Assembly (NCBI GenBank): GCA_016787755.1
Contig: JAEUUA010000023.1
Coordinates: forward strand, 24,613 to 88,612
Length of the DNA stretch: 64,000 nt
Origin: Cyclobacteriaceae bacterium
GTDB lineage: Bacteria; Bacteroidota; Bacteroidia; Cytophagales; Cyclobacteriaceae
Direction: 5' to 3'
The notes under the pieces were generated by a model. It had not been told where the DNA came from. It worked only from the letters and a program-made list of their open reading frames with translations, and made no database searches. Made by a program: the position numbers and the translations under genes. Positions 18,256 through 26,260 of the stretch are shown here, piece after piece (within the stretch, counting starts at the first letter, position 1; every line of letters begins with the position of its first letter).

Positions 18256-18969
18256 TTATTGAATTCGCATGTGCTTAACCTCACTTAAATTCCAATCTAT
18301 AACCAAGCCTTTTCCAATTCCTTCAGCTGCCATTTTTCCGTACAGAAGTTGAACCAGATAGAGCGCAGGATCGTACGATTTGGCTCCTCCTGCAGAGGTG
18401 ATCATGCGGGTATCATGAACAAAGCTAACATCCACATGCACCTTAAGTTGCGGAAAACGTTGCTTAAACTTTTCAATGTCGCCTGGAAAGGTAGTGCAAT
18501 GATAGGTGTCTAACAGTCCGGCTTTAGCCAATACAAATGCTCCATCACAAAGAGACATAACATAGATCGCATTCTTACCCGAAGCCCTTACAAAGTTTAT
18601 CAGCTCTTTATTTTCTAAATCGGAAGTCATGCTATGCTCGGCACTTGGTACAATCAAAATATCAATGGCAGGAAGAGAATCTGAAACAAACGAGTAGTCC
18701 GGTAAAATCCGTAGCCCTTCAAAGGTCTTAATGGCTTGCCGGGAAGGGCCAACCGTAAAAACTTTTACGCCAAACTTATTGTGAAAGATGGTGTGCTGCA
18801 GCACATCCATTGGTGCTATTAACTCGGAGTTATAAACCCCTTCTACAACCAGAAAGGCTGCATTCAAAACGCGATCGGGCATTACTGGCGGACCTAACTC
18901 GGAACTCGAATTTCCCGAAACACACGATGTTGCCCATACAAACAAGAGTCCGATCAAAACTTTAGTCAT
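18256..18969 (-). CDS. DJ-1/PfpI-family protein, putative lipoprotein
   Basis: A 237-residue protein with the DJ-1/PfpI (GATase1-like) fold. The nucleophile elbow is MSLCDGAFVLAKAGLL with Cys as nucleophile. Upstream are DILIVPSAEH and the acidic stretch VEGVYNSELIAPMDVLQ, the layout of the ligand-sensing half of GlxA/FtrA-like AraC regulators, but no DNA-binding domain follows. The N terminus MTKVLIGLLFVWATSC is a hydrophobic leader with a possible lipobox, implying export, which is unusual for this family. Activity is unknown. Confidence 0.72.
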   Translation of the reverse strand: MTKVLIGLLFVWATSCVSGNSSSELGPPVMPDRVLNAAFLVVEGVYNSELIAPMDVLQHTIFHNKFGVKVFTVGPSRQAIKTFEGLRILPDYSFVSDSLPAIDILIVPSAEHSMTSDLENKELINFVRASGKNAIYVMSLCDGAFVLAKAGLLDTYHCTTFPGDIEKFKQRFPQLKVHVDVSFVHDTRMITSAGGAKSYDPALYLVQLLYGKMAAEGIGKGLVIDWNLSEVKHMRIQ

Positions 18970-19042
18970 AGAGTGTAATTATTCAAAAATCACTTTATTC
19001 TTAATGAACGCGATGCTGAAATTATCAATAAATCTGCGGCTA

Positions 19043-19660
19043 TTAAAAATCAAAAACAACAGACTTAATAAACCCTGCTTTACTTTTCCTGGTTTCAACC
19101 AACTTACCCCCAGCACGTTTTAATCCTTCTTCCCATTTAGGAAGGGAAGATGTTGTTAATCCTGTAGCTAGTGAAAAAAACCGATACATAATCCAAAGGA
19201 TTACTTTATGCCATTTCCTCTCCGAACTAAAATCAGTAGCCAGCCAGCTGGCTTTAGGTTGAAGGCTTTCTTTGACTTGATTTACAACCGGGTAAAGCTG
19301 TTCATTATTAAACAGATCGAGGTAGAAATTAGTAATGACACAGTCATATTTACTATTCCCTATATTTCTTTCGGTGCCTTCTATAAATCTGACGTTTCTA
19401 TTTCCCCCGGCATTCAGTCGTGCCTTGGCAAGCATTTTTGGTGAAAGCTCAACATAGTCAATCTGTAGAGTGGGATTAATCTTAAAGATAGTGGGAAGTA
19501 TCCACCCGGTTCCACCCCCTAGTATAAGTAGGTTTTGTTTCTGTGCAAGATGATGTAGAAAGAACAACTGCGAAGTTCGAATGCCTTGTCCGATCACCAA
19601 TTGTGCCAATGAGTCGTAGATAGGGGCCAGCCGATCGAATCCCTTAGCTAACGCAGTCAT
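19043..19660 (-). CDS. class I SAM-dependent methyltransferase
   Basis: About 205 residues. The SAM-binding motif I is LLILGGGTGWILP, and motif II with the ribose-binding acid is IDYVELSPKML. The start is placed at MTALAKGFDRLAPIYDSLA, a typical methyltransferase opening, because this ATG overlaps the stop of the UbiA-like gene in the sequence ATGA (19657-19660), a sign of translational coupling. A longer reading frame exists upstream but lies inside the UbiA-like gene. The substrate may be the product of the coupled membrane enzyme. Confidence 0.8.
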   Translation of the reverse strand: MTALAKGFDRLAPIYDSLAQLVIGQGIRTSQLFFLHHLAQKQNLLILGGGTGWILPTIFKINPTLQIDYVELSPKMLAKARLNAGGNRNVRFIEGTERNIGNSKYDCVITNFYLDLFNNEQLYPVVNQVKESLQPKASWLATDFSSERKWHKVILWIMYRFFSLATGLTTSSLPKWEEGLKRAGGKLVETRKSKAGFIKSVVFDF

Positions 19661-20466
19661 AAAAACAATCCGATAGCTGGCATAAAAAACACGGCATCGC
19701 CTACCAGGCGATATCTGGCATTGACCAGAAAAAAGGTGTGGAAAAAGAAAATGAATATGAGCACTACCGTCATTAATAGAAATAAAAAAGGAGCTTGCCA
19801 TGAAGTCTGAGTGCCTATCCAAAGAGTTATTAAAAAATTAATCGTTCCCAAACCAAATAAGCATTTTCCGGTTGTTTTTTTCCCGACTTGAATGGCAAAA
19901 GAAGAATGCCCATCTTGTTTGTCAGTATCGTATTCAAACCATGAAAAGAGTAAAAGGTTAATTAATGCAACAATGAACAGTTGAGTGATTAACAGACACT
20001 CTATATATGAAACTTCGGATGTTACAGAAAAGGAGGTAAGAAGGACCCCCGAGGTATAGATAGCCGCCACAAAGACTTCTTTCGCTTTCAACTGTTTTTG
20101 AACAAGTAAATACAATCCCGCCAAAAGGGAAATAAAAATTCCTCCTATCAAAACTGGTGTTCTCAAAAAAGGAACAATGCTGATTGCAGCGAGTGCTGCC
20201 AAAAAGGAAAGTGTCCACAACAATTTTTGATAACGTTGATGAAACTGATGCCGTTCACTAGCGGCTGGATTGCTCATCGCTCTTACATCCAATAATCGAT
20301 CGACCGTATAGATAACCCATACCACAAACCCCAACGCTAACATCCCTTGAATCTTTGGAGGAACGGAAAGTAGTTTCGAAAAATAAAGTGCACAGATGAC
20401 GGCTCCTGCTGCCACATCCAAACTGAGTAGATTACACATTCTATAGAATCGAATCAGTATTTCCAT
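19657..20466 (-). CDS. UbiA-superfamily-like integral membrane protein
   Basis: A 269-residue protein with about eight or nine membrane helices. DRLLDVRAM looks like the first Asp-rich motif of UbiA prenyltransferases (shortened, DxxxD) and WFEYDTDKQDG like the second, each after a membrane helix as in that family. UbiA enzymes attach polyprenyl chains to aromatic or other acceptors. The motifs are incomplete, so the activity is uncertain. It is coupled by a 4-base overlap to a methyltransferase, a pairing known in quinone and lipid pathways, but no other pathway gene is nearby. An atpG terminator ends only 6 bases before its ATG. Confidence 0.6.
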   Translation of the reverse strand: MEILIRFYRMCNLLSLDVAAGAVICALYFSKLLSVPPKIQGMLALGFVVWVIYTVDRLLDVRAMSNPAASERHQFHQRYQKLLWTLSFLAALAAISIVPFLRTPVLIGGIFISLLAGLYLLVQKQLKAKEVFVAAIYTSGVLLTSFSVTSEVSYIECLLITQLFIVALINLLLFSWFEYDTDKQDGHSSFAIQVGKKTTGKCLFGLGTINFLITLWIGTQTSWQAPFLFLLMTVVLIFIFFFHTFFLVNARYRLVGDAVFFMPAIGLFL

Positions 20467-20499
20467 AAATAAAAAACTCCCTGTTTCGCAGGGAGTTTT
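20467..20499 (-). terminator. intrinsic terminator of the atp operon
   Basis: On the minus strand AAAACTCCCTG pairs with CAGGGAGTTTT (11-base perfect stem, 20473-20499, 5-base loop), running into a T-rich tract (TTTTTTATTT). It lies 19 bases after the atpG stop and ends at the ATG of the UbiA-like gene. Confidence 0.9.
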
Positions 20500-20518
20500 C
20501 TTTTAGAGTCGATATTAA

Positions 20519-21397
20519 TCAAGAAGACTTTAGCGCTTCGGCACCTGCCACAATTTCTAAAATTTCCTTTGTGATGGCTGCCTGCCGGGTGCGGTTATAA
20601 GTCAGTTTCAATTCTTTCAAAAGATCTCCCGCATTTTCTGTTGCCTTATCCATGGCTGTCATTCGGGCACCGTTCTCAGCTGCATTTGAGTCCAACACAG
20701 CTTTATATAATTGAATTTTCAACGCCTTCGGAACCAACCCAACTACAATTTCTTCCTGATTTGGCAAGTAAATATAATCGACCTCCGAAGTTTTTTTCTC
20801 CTGCACCTGCGGCAATACCGGAAGGAACTGTTCAACCCGAAGAATTTGGGTAGCTACGTTTTTGAATTCGTTATAAACGAGTTCAATCTTATCATAAGCT
20901 CCCGTTTTATATGACTCCATTAAAAATTCACCTGCTTCAGCAACGGCATCAAAAGAAAGATGTTGAAAAACCGTTGCGTACTTGTCAACTTGTTTAAAGT
21001 TACGTTTCGCAAAATATTCCAACCCCTTTTTACCCAACGGCAAGATCGCAACATTTCCTTTAGCCAACTGCCGCGAATATTTTTCGGCAATAACGCGATT
21101 GGCTGCTTTCATTATACTACTATTGAACGCACCACACAGTCCACGATCGGAACTAATTACAACCAATAAAATTTTCTCTTCAGTGCGAGGCTGACTATAC
21201 CATGCTTGCTCATTCTGACTGGCTGCTGAAAGATTTTGAAAAAGTTGAGTTAGCTTTTTAGCATACGGTCGCATTTGAGTAATGCGCTCTTGCGACCTCC
21301 TTAATTTAGCTGCCGCCACCATTTTCATGGCCTTCGTAATCTGTTGTGTTGAGATTACGGAGCTAATACGACTCTTAACTTCTTTTAAACTTGCCAT
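20519..21397 (-). CDS. atpG: ATP synthase gamma subunit
   Basis: A 292-residue central-stalk subunit of the F1 motor. The N-terminal helix SLKEVKSRISSVISTQQITKAMKMVAAAKLRRSQ and the C-terminal helix NAGDLLKELKLTYNRTRQAAITKEILEIVAGAEAL are the two coiled halves of the rotor shaft. ISSDRGLCGAFNS is the family signature. It is the last atp gene before a strong terminator. An 88-base repeat-rich spacer separates it from atpA. Confidence 0.97.
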   Translation of the reverse strand: MASLKEVKSRISSVISTQQITKAMKMVAAAKLRRSQERITQMRPYAKKLTQLFQNLSAASQNEQAWYSQPRTEEKILLVVISSDRGLCGAFNSSIMKAANRVIAEKYSRQLAKGNVAILPLGKKGLEYFAKRNFKQVDKYATVFQHLSFDAVAEAGEFLMESYKTGAYDKIELVYNEFKNVATQILRVEQFLPVLPQVQEKKTSEVDYIYLPNQEEIVVGLVPKALKIQLYKAVLDSNAAENGARMTAMDKATENAGDLLKELKLTYNRTRQAAITKEILEIVAGAEALKSS

Positions 21398-21485
21398 ATC
21401 TTAATTCTCAATTTTCAATTCGTCAATTCGTCAATTTTATTTTAGCCCATTGGCTAATCGATAATTGACCTCATTGATAATTGAA
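21398..21485. repeat. repeat-rich spacer between atpA and atpG
   Basis: The spacer consists largely of AATTG-type words: CAATTCGT occurs twice in tandem near 21415-21435, and GATAATTGA occurs twice near 21460-21485 in the opposite sense. It can fold into an imperfect hairpin inside the operon message. No coding potential is seen. Confidence 0.5.
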
Positions 21486-23060
21486 TTAATATTTAGAAGC
21501 CAACTCAGTTGCAACCTTCTTAACCAAATTCACATCGGCATCTTCAAACTTACCTGCGCGGAAGTTATCCAACACCTGCTTGTACTGCGCACGCATCAAC
21601 TCAATAAATTCTTTCTCAAACTCTTTTACTTTTACTACCGGCACCCGGTCAATATATCCCTTTGTTGAGGCCAGGATCATTACAACTTGTTCTTCAACCG
21701 GCACCGGTGCATATTGAGCTTGCTTTAAAACTTCGGTGTTTCTACGTCCGCGCTCAATAGTAAGCTTTGTAACTGCATCCAAGTCCGAACCGAATTTTGA
21801 AAACGCCTCCAATTCACGGAATTGGGCTTGATCCAACTTTAACGTACCCGCCACTTTCTTCATGGATTTGATCTGCGCATTTCCTCCTACGCGCGATACT
21901 GAGATCCCCACGTTAATTGCAGGACGAATGCCGGAGTTGAATAAGTTCGTCTCAAGGAAAATCTGTCCATCCGTAATTGAAATTACGTTGGTCGGAATGT
22001 ACGCAGAAACATCATTTGCTTGTGTTTCAATAATGGGAAGCGCTGTTAATGATCCGCCACCTTTCACAATGCTCTTCAAAGATGGAGGAAGGTCATTCAT
22101 GTTGCTGGCGATGCCATCATCGTTGATGATTTTAGCAGCCCGCTCTAACAAACGTGAGTGAAGGTAAAATACATCACCCGGATATGCTTCCCGACCTGGG
22201 GGTCTTCTCAATAATAAAGACACTTCACGATACGCAACTGCTTGCTTTGAAAGGTCATCATAAATTACCAAAGCCGGTCGACCCGTGTCTCTAAAGAATT
22301 CACCAATCGCAGCACCAGTAAAAGGTGCAAAGAATTGCATTGGGGCAGGATCAGCGGCCGAGGCACAAACAATTACAGTATATTTCAAAGCCCCTGCTTT
22401 TTCAAGGGTAGCTGCCACACCGGCAACAGTTGATGCTTTCTGCCCAATGGCTACATAGATACAATATACCGGCTCGCCCTTATCGTAAAATTCTCTTTGG
22501 TTGATGATCGCATCAATTGCAACTGCCGTCTTTCCCGTTTGACGATCGCCAATGATCAACTCGCGTTGTCCACGACCAATCGGGATCATCGCATCAATTG
22601 CCTTGATTCCAGTTTGTAATGGTTCATTTACTGGCTGACGGAAAATTACACCGGGAGCCTTACGCTCCAATGGCATTTCATACAATTGACCTTCAACAGG
22701 GCCTTTGCCATCAATAGGTTGTGCCAGGGTATCCACTACACGACCCAGCAAACCCTCACCCACTTTTACAGCAGCAATTTCGCCCGTACGTTTTACGGTA
22801 GCGCCTTCTTTTATTCCTTCCCCATCTCCTAACAACACGGCTCCCACATTATCTTCTTCAAGATTCAGCACCAATGCTTTTAGTCCATTTTCAAATTCGA
22901 TAAGCTCACCTGCTTGTGCCTTGGTAAGGCCATAGATACGAGCTACTCCATCACCAATGGTTAATACGGTACCAATCTCTTCCAATTGCGCGTCTGTGCG
23001 CGATTGTGATAATTGTTCTCTTAATATTGCTGAAACTTCTTCCGGTCTGATCTCTGCCAT
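21486..23060 (-). CDS. atpA: ATP synthase alpha subunit
   Basis: A 524-residue non-catalytic nucleotide-binding subunit of F1. The P-loop is GDRQTGKTAVA near residue 170, and the alpha-subunit signature is seen in PAINVGISVSRVGGNAQ. The N-terminal beta-barrel and C-terminal helical domain are full length. It follows atpH by 26 bases. No beta subunit gene (atpD) is found in the window. Confidence 0.98.
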   Translation of the reverse strand: MAEIRPEEVSAILREQLSQSRTDAQLEEIGTVLTIGDGVARIYGLTKAQAGELIEFENGLKALVLNLEEDNVGAVLLGDGEGIKEGATVKRTGEIAAVKVGEGLLGRVVDTLAQPIDGKGPVEGQLYEMPLERKAPGVIFRQPVNEPLQTGIKAIDAMIPIGRGQRELIIGDRQTGKTAVAIDAIINQREFYDKGEPVYCIYVAIGQKASTVAGVAATLEKAGALKYTVIVCASAADPAPMQFFAPFTGAAIGEFFRDTGRPALVIYDDLSKQAVAYREVSLLLRRPPGREAYPGDVFYLHSRLLERAAKIINDDGIASNMNDLPPSLKSIVKGGGSLTALPIIETQANDVSAYIPTNVISITDGQIFLETNLFNSGIRPAINVGISVSRVGGNAQIKSMKKVAGTLKLDQAQFRELEAFSKFGSDLDAVTKLTIERGRRNTEVLKQAQYAPVPVEEQVVMILASTKGYIDRVPVVKVKEFEKEFIELMRAQYKQVLDNFRAGKFEDADVNLVKKVATELASKY

Positions 23061-23086
23061 AAACTGTTCGTTATGAGATTGTATTA

Positions 23087-23647
23087 TTAAATTTCTTTTA
23101 TAAACTGATTCTCTGAAAACTTTAACTTCAAATGCTTCAACTTGCTGCTAATAGAAGCATCTATTTGACGATCGCCAACATTCAACACAAAGCCACCCAG
23201 TAAACTTGGATCTGTCTTTTCTGTTAGATCAATTTCTGTTTTGTTGCTCAACTGTTTCACTACGGCTTCTATCTTGGCACGCAAAGCTGAATCCATAGGT
23301 ACCGTTGTTGTAATCGTTGCCTTGCCTATTCCCTTAAAAACATTGTAGGCAACATGGAATTCTTTTGCAATGGTTGGCAGCAGGGGTTCTCTGTTTTTGC
23401 GCGTGAGAATATCGATCATATCGAAGGTGAGTGAATTTACCCGTCCTTTAAATAAAGCATCTAACACATTCTTCTTCTTCTCATGGCGAATGATGGGACT
23501 GCGCAACATATTCACAAGGTTGCGATTAGCCATGCATACGCGATCAAACATTTGCATATCCGTATTAACTTCTTCTAATACCCCACGTTCCACGGCTAAT
23601 CCTAGCAATGACTTAACGTACCTGGAAGCTGCCCGTGTGTCTGACAT
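23087..23647 (-). CDS. atpH: ATP synthase delta subunit
   Basis: A 186-residue peripheral-stalk subunit (OSCP). AASRYVKSLLGLAVERGVLEEV at the N terminus and the C-terminal IDLTEKTDPSLLGGFVLNVGDRQIDASI are diagnostic. It joins F1 to the b-subunit stalk. Only 2 bases separate it from atpF. Confidence 0.95.
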   Translation of the reverse strand: MSDTRAASRYVKSLLGLAVERGVLEEVNTDMQMFDRVCMANRNLVNMLRSPIIRHEKKKNVLDALFKGRVNSLTFDMIDILTRKNREPLLPTIAKEFHVAYNVFKGIGKATITTTVPMDSALRAKIEAVVKQLSNKTEIDLTEKTDPSLLGGFVLNVGDRQIDASISSKLKHLKLKFSENQFIKEI

Positions 23648-23649
23648 TC

Positions 23650-24144
23650 TTAGTTAAGCTTTAAATCTTTAATGAATGTATTGGCCAATTCTTTCTGTGA
23701 TTTGTCATCAGAAAGATTTTTCTTAATTAGTTTCTCTGCAATATCTAATGAGAACATGGCTACCTGTTCCTTCACTTCGCGAAGGGCCGCGTTCTTTTCT
23801 GTTTGAATAATTGACTTTGCATCTTCAATCAGGCGATCTGCATTCTTTTTAGCATTTGCCTGGGCGTCATCATGAATGCGGTTTGCCGCTGTGCGCGCAT
23901 CCCGCAAAATTTTGTCGCGCTCATCGCGGGTTTCACGGAGTAACTTCTCATTGTCCTCCTTCAAGCTTGCCATTTCCTTTTTGGCATTCTCTGCAGAATC
24001 CAGTGCCTGTTGAATTGATTCTTCACGCTCTTTTAGTGAGGTGAGGATTGGCTTCCAGGCTAGTTTCCCTAACAATAAAACCAACAAAATAAATACAAAC
24101 AGTTGCCAGATTACGAGGCCAGGGCCAGGGGTTAACAAATCCAT
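23650..24144 (-). CDS. atpF: ATP synthase b subunit
   Basis: A 164-residue peripheral-stalk subunit. One N-terminal membrane helix (PGLVIWQLFVFILLVLLLGKLAWKP) is followed by a long charged helix (ESIQQALDSAENAKKEMASLKEDNEKL) that dimerises as the stator. The gene starts 88 bases after atpE, behind a strong hairpin that may lower its expression relative to the c subunit. Confidence 0.96.
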   Translation of the reverse strand: MDLLTPGPGLVIWQLFVFILLVLLLGKLAWKPILTSLKEREESIQQALDSAENAKKEMASLKEDNEKLLRETRDERDKILRDARTAANRIHDDAQANAKKNADRLIEDAKSIIQTEKNAALREVKEQVAMFSLDIAEKLIKKNLSDDKSQKELANTFIKDLKLN

Positions 24145-24182
24145 AAATTATCTTTTTTCTCTTTTCTACCTTCTTTGTTATT

Positions 24183-24227
24183 TCGATAAAAAGAACCGCT
24201 CGAACCCAGCGTTCGAGCAGGTTCTTT
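24183..24227 (-). terminator. terminator-like hairpin directly after atpE
   Basis: On the minus strand a stem of 16 base pairs (24190-24227, one bulged base at 24219, loop of five) begins five bases after the atpE stop and is followed by TTTTTAT. It has the form of an intrinsic terminator but lies inside the atp operon. Partial termination or protection of the upstream message would give more c subunit, which the motor needs in many copies. Confidence 0.75.
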
Positions 24228-24232
24228 CAATT

Positions 24233-24478
24233 TTAGCTTTTGAATGAAATCAATAAGCAAATTACCAGTGCGAAAAGCGCTGCCACTTCAATAAGTGCCG
24301 CGATAACCAGCATGGCATTTTGGATTTTGCCCGAAGCTTCTGGCTGACGAGCCATACCTTCCATCGCAGAACCACCAATGCGTCCGATACCAATTCCAGC
24401 GCCAATTGCAGCTAAACCAGCACCGATGCCAGCACCCATAATTGCATAGCTGATGTCCAATAAAAGTGAAAACAACAT
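24233..24478 (-). CDS. atpE: ATP synthase c subunit
   Basis: An 81-residue proteolipid of the rotor ring: two membrane helices joined by the polar loop MARQPEASGKIQ. Helix one has the glycine-rich packing GAGIGAGLAAIGAGIGIG, and helix two the ion-binding Glu in VIAALIEVAALFALV. The residues around the Glu lack the usual sodium-ring pattern, so proton coupling is likely. It is flanked by hairpins on both sides. Confidence 0.96.
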   Translation of the reverse strand: MLFSLLLDISYAIMGAGIGAGLAAIGAGIGIGRIGGSAMEGMARQPEASGKIQNAMLVIAALIEVAALFALVICLLISFKS

Positions 24479-24503
24479 AGTTTTAAGTATTTAAGTTAAA
24501 CAA

Positions 24504-24526
24504 CCACTCTGAAAACTTCAGAATGG
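24504..24526 (-). other. hairpin between atpB and atpE
   Basis: CCATTCTGAA pairs with TTCAGAGTGG (one G-T pair, 3-base loop) in the 64-base gap before atpE. No T-run follows. It may be a processing or stability element at the 5' side of the atpE message. Confidence 0.5.
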
Positions 24527-24542
24527 ATTTCTTTAATATCTT

Positions 24543-25571
24543 TTAATGATCGTGACCCTCTTCTACAGCCATGCCGATATACATCGATGAAAACATCGTG
24601 AACACGTAGGCTTGAATACCGGCCACTAACAATTCAATCAAGTTTATAAATAATACGATTATTGAAGACCCAAATCCTACGTAATAGCTTCCAAAAATAA
24701 ACGTTAGGCAAATCAAGGCAAGCAAAACGATATGGCCTGCTGTGATGGCTACAAATAATCGAATCATCAAAGAAAACGGCTTGGTAAACATGCCAATGAT
24801 TTCTACCGGAAGAATTACAATCCTTAGCGGCAGTGGAACACCTGGTGTCCAGAAGATATGACCCCAGTATGTTTTTTTTCCATTGAAGTTTGTAATCAAA
24901 AATGTTAACACAGCTAACGTCATTGTTACTGCAATATTTCCCGTGAGATTCCCAGCGCCCGGAAGCAAGCCTAACAAGTTACCAAACAGGATAAAGAAGA
25001 AAAGTGTAAGCATGTAGGGCAAAAACCTTTCGTAATGATGGCCAATGTTCGGCTTTACAATTTCATCACGAACAAAAATGATGATTGGCTCAAAAAAGGA
25101 TTGAACTCCTTTGGGAGCTTTGCCATAATTGTTCTTTGCTCCTTTGGCTACCGAAAGAAAAACATAGAACATAAGCGCTGCGGTAATCAGCAGCATCAGC
25201 ACATTCTTTGTAATAGAGATGTCAAACACTGACTTTCCAGACTCAGCTAGTGTGATGTGATCATGTTCTAGCTTATATCCATTGTATTCAATTTCATTAT
25301 GATGCTCATCATAAAAACGGTTAGACGAAAAAACATCCAAACCCTTCTCTTCTGAATAAACTATAATTGGCAATGGGACAACGAGCCAATCGGCAATGTG
25401 CCATTGATGATCGTCCTTTACGTGATGTAAAATAACTTCGCTTGCATTGAAGGGTGCTTTCTCTTCATGCCCCTCTCCTTCTGATGCAAAAACAGGAGAA
25501 AAAGCGCTCGCTAAAACGATTAAAAAAAGGGCTAAAAGCGTTGATTTTGAATCAAAAAAGGGCTTATTCAT
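24543..25571 (-). CDS. atpB: ATP synthase a subunit
   Basis: About 342 residues, longer than the 240-270 of most bacteria. It starts with a signal peptide (MNKPFFDSKSTLLALFLIVLASAFSPVFA) and has about 100 periplasmic residues before the first core helix, a layout seen in Bacteroidota. The proton-channel Arg lies in SLMIRLFVAITAGH. Helices for the two half-channels are complete (IIVLFINLIELLVAGIQAYVF). The start at 25571 is chosen because a -7 element at 25604-25611 would lie inside any longer reading. Confidence 0.95.
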   Translation of the reverse strand: MNKPFFDSKSTLLALFLIVLASAFSPVFASEGEGHEEKAPFNASEVILHHVKDDHQWHIADWLVVPLPIIVYSEEKGLDVFSSNRFYDEHHNEIEYNGYKLEHDHITLAESGKSVFDISITKNVLMLLITAALMFYVFLSVAKGAKNNYGKAPKGVQSFFEPIIIFVRDEIVKPNIGHHYERFLPYMLTLFFFILFGNLLGLLPGAGNLTGNIAVTMTLAVLTFLITNFNGKKTYWGHIFWTPGVPLPLRIVILPVEIIGMFTKPFSLMIRLFVAITAGHIVLLALICLTFIFGSYYVGFGSSIIVLFINLIELLVAGIQAYVFTMFSSMYIGMAVEEGHDH

Positions 25572-25603
25572 CACTACTGGAACAAAGGCTTTTAATTGGA
25601 CTG

Positions 25604-25634
25604 CAAAAGTATCAATTATCCTTTCTGAAAAAAA
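25604..25634 (-). promoter_or_regulatory. promoter in front of atpB
   Basis: On the minus strand TACTTTTG (25611-25604) is a full match to the Bacteroidota -7 element, with TTTT at 25634-25631 exactly 19 bases upstream (consensus TTTG). Transcription would start near 25597, 26 bases before the atpB ATG. It gives the core atp genes a promoter separate from the upstream bactofilin genes. Confidence 0.65.
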
Positions 25635-25671
25635 TTGTTTTGCCCGAATTTTGGGTATTCCTCTCCTTATT

Positions 25672-26049
25672 TTAGGGGCCTTTTTTGGAGTTGGCATCCG
25701 TCATCAAAAAGATTACCTCCAAACCTGTAAATAGCAGATAAGAAAGTATAAAGAGGCTAACATTGGCACGCACCTCGGTAGGGGTTTCCCAAATCAAAAA
25801 AAATACAAACCCAAGACCGGCAATCATTTTTAAGGAAATTGAAAGCAGATAAAACAGAACAAAAACCTGTGGTTGTTTTTGGCGAACCTTAAATAAATAG
25901 TTTGTAATAATCAGTGTAATGAAGAAAAGAAAGAAAACAATCTCTTTCCAAAATGAAGGAATAAACCACCATTCAAAAAAATTACCAGCGTAAAGAATAA
26001 ACAGCAACAGGACCGTACTGATTGAAAGGCTTATTAAAAAGCGGAGCAC
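25672..26049 (-). CDS. AtpI-like four-helix membrane protein
   Basis: A 125-residue protein with four hydrophobic helices and a short polar tail ending DANSKKGP. Its size, topology and place between the AtpZ-like gene and atpB match the poorly conserved ATP synthase protein I, which helps assemble the c ring. Sequence identity to AtpI is not obvious, so the call rests mostly on position. It starts 2 bases after the AtpZ-like gene. Confidence 0.6.
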   Translation of the reverse strand: MLRFLISLSISTVLLLFILYAGNFFEWWFIPSFWKEIVFFLFFITLIITNYLFKVRQKQPQVFVLFYLLSISLKMIAGLGFVFFLIWETPTEVRANVSLFILSYLLFTGLEVIFLMTDANSKKGP

Positions 26050-26051
26050 GC

Positions 26052-26249
26052 TTATTCTTTGTTTAGGGTACGATACAGCTGAACCATGAGCCCACCGAAG
26101 AGAACAAAAATAAACGTGATGAGAAAGACAGGATATTTTAATTCCAGGTATTGATCTAGCTTTAACCCAAGCCAGGCTCCCGCGCCCAACGTAACCAACA
26201 TTTGCAGGCCAAGCCCACTATACTTAAGGAATGAATTGGGCGGTTTCAT
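26052..26249 (-). CDS. atpZ: AtpZ/AtpI-family protein
   Basis: A 65-residue protein with two membrane helices in the pattern of AtpZ: LKYSGLGLQMLVTLGAGAWLGLKLDQYL, then YPVFLITFIFVLFGGLMVQLYR. The family lies at the head of atp operons and is linked to ring assembly or magnesium/calcium entry. Here it follows the bactofilin gene by 63 bases and leads into the AtpI-like gene. Confidence 0.82.
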   Translation of the reverse strand: MKPPNSFLKYSGLGLQMLVTLGAGAWLGLKLDQYLELKYPVFLITFIFVLFGGLMVQLYRTLNKE

Positions 26250-26260
26250 GTCGGAAGCTT

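Noticed and set aside
25572..25697. N-terminal extension of AtpB rich in Lys and Arg
   Set aside because: A promoter lies inside it, it overlaps the AtpI-like gene, and a signal peptide begins at 25571.
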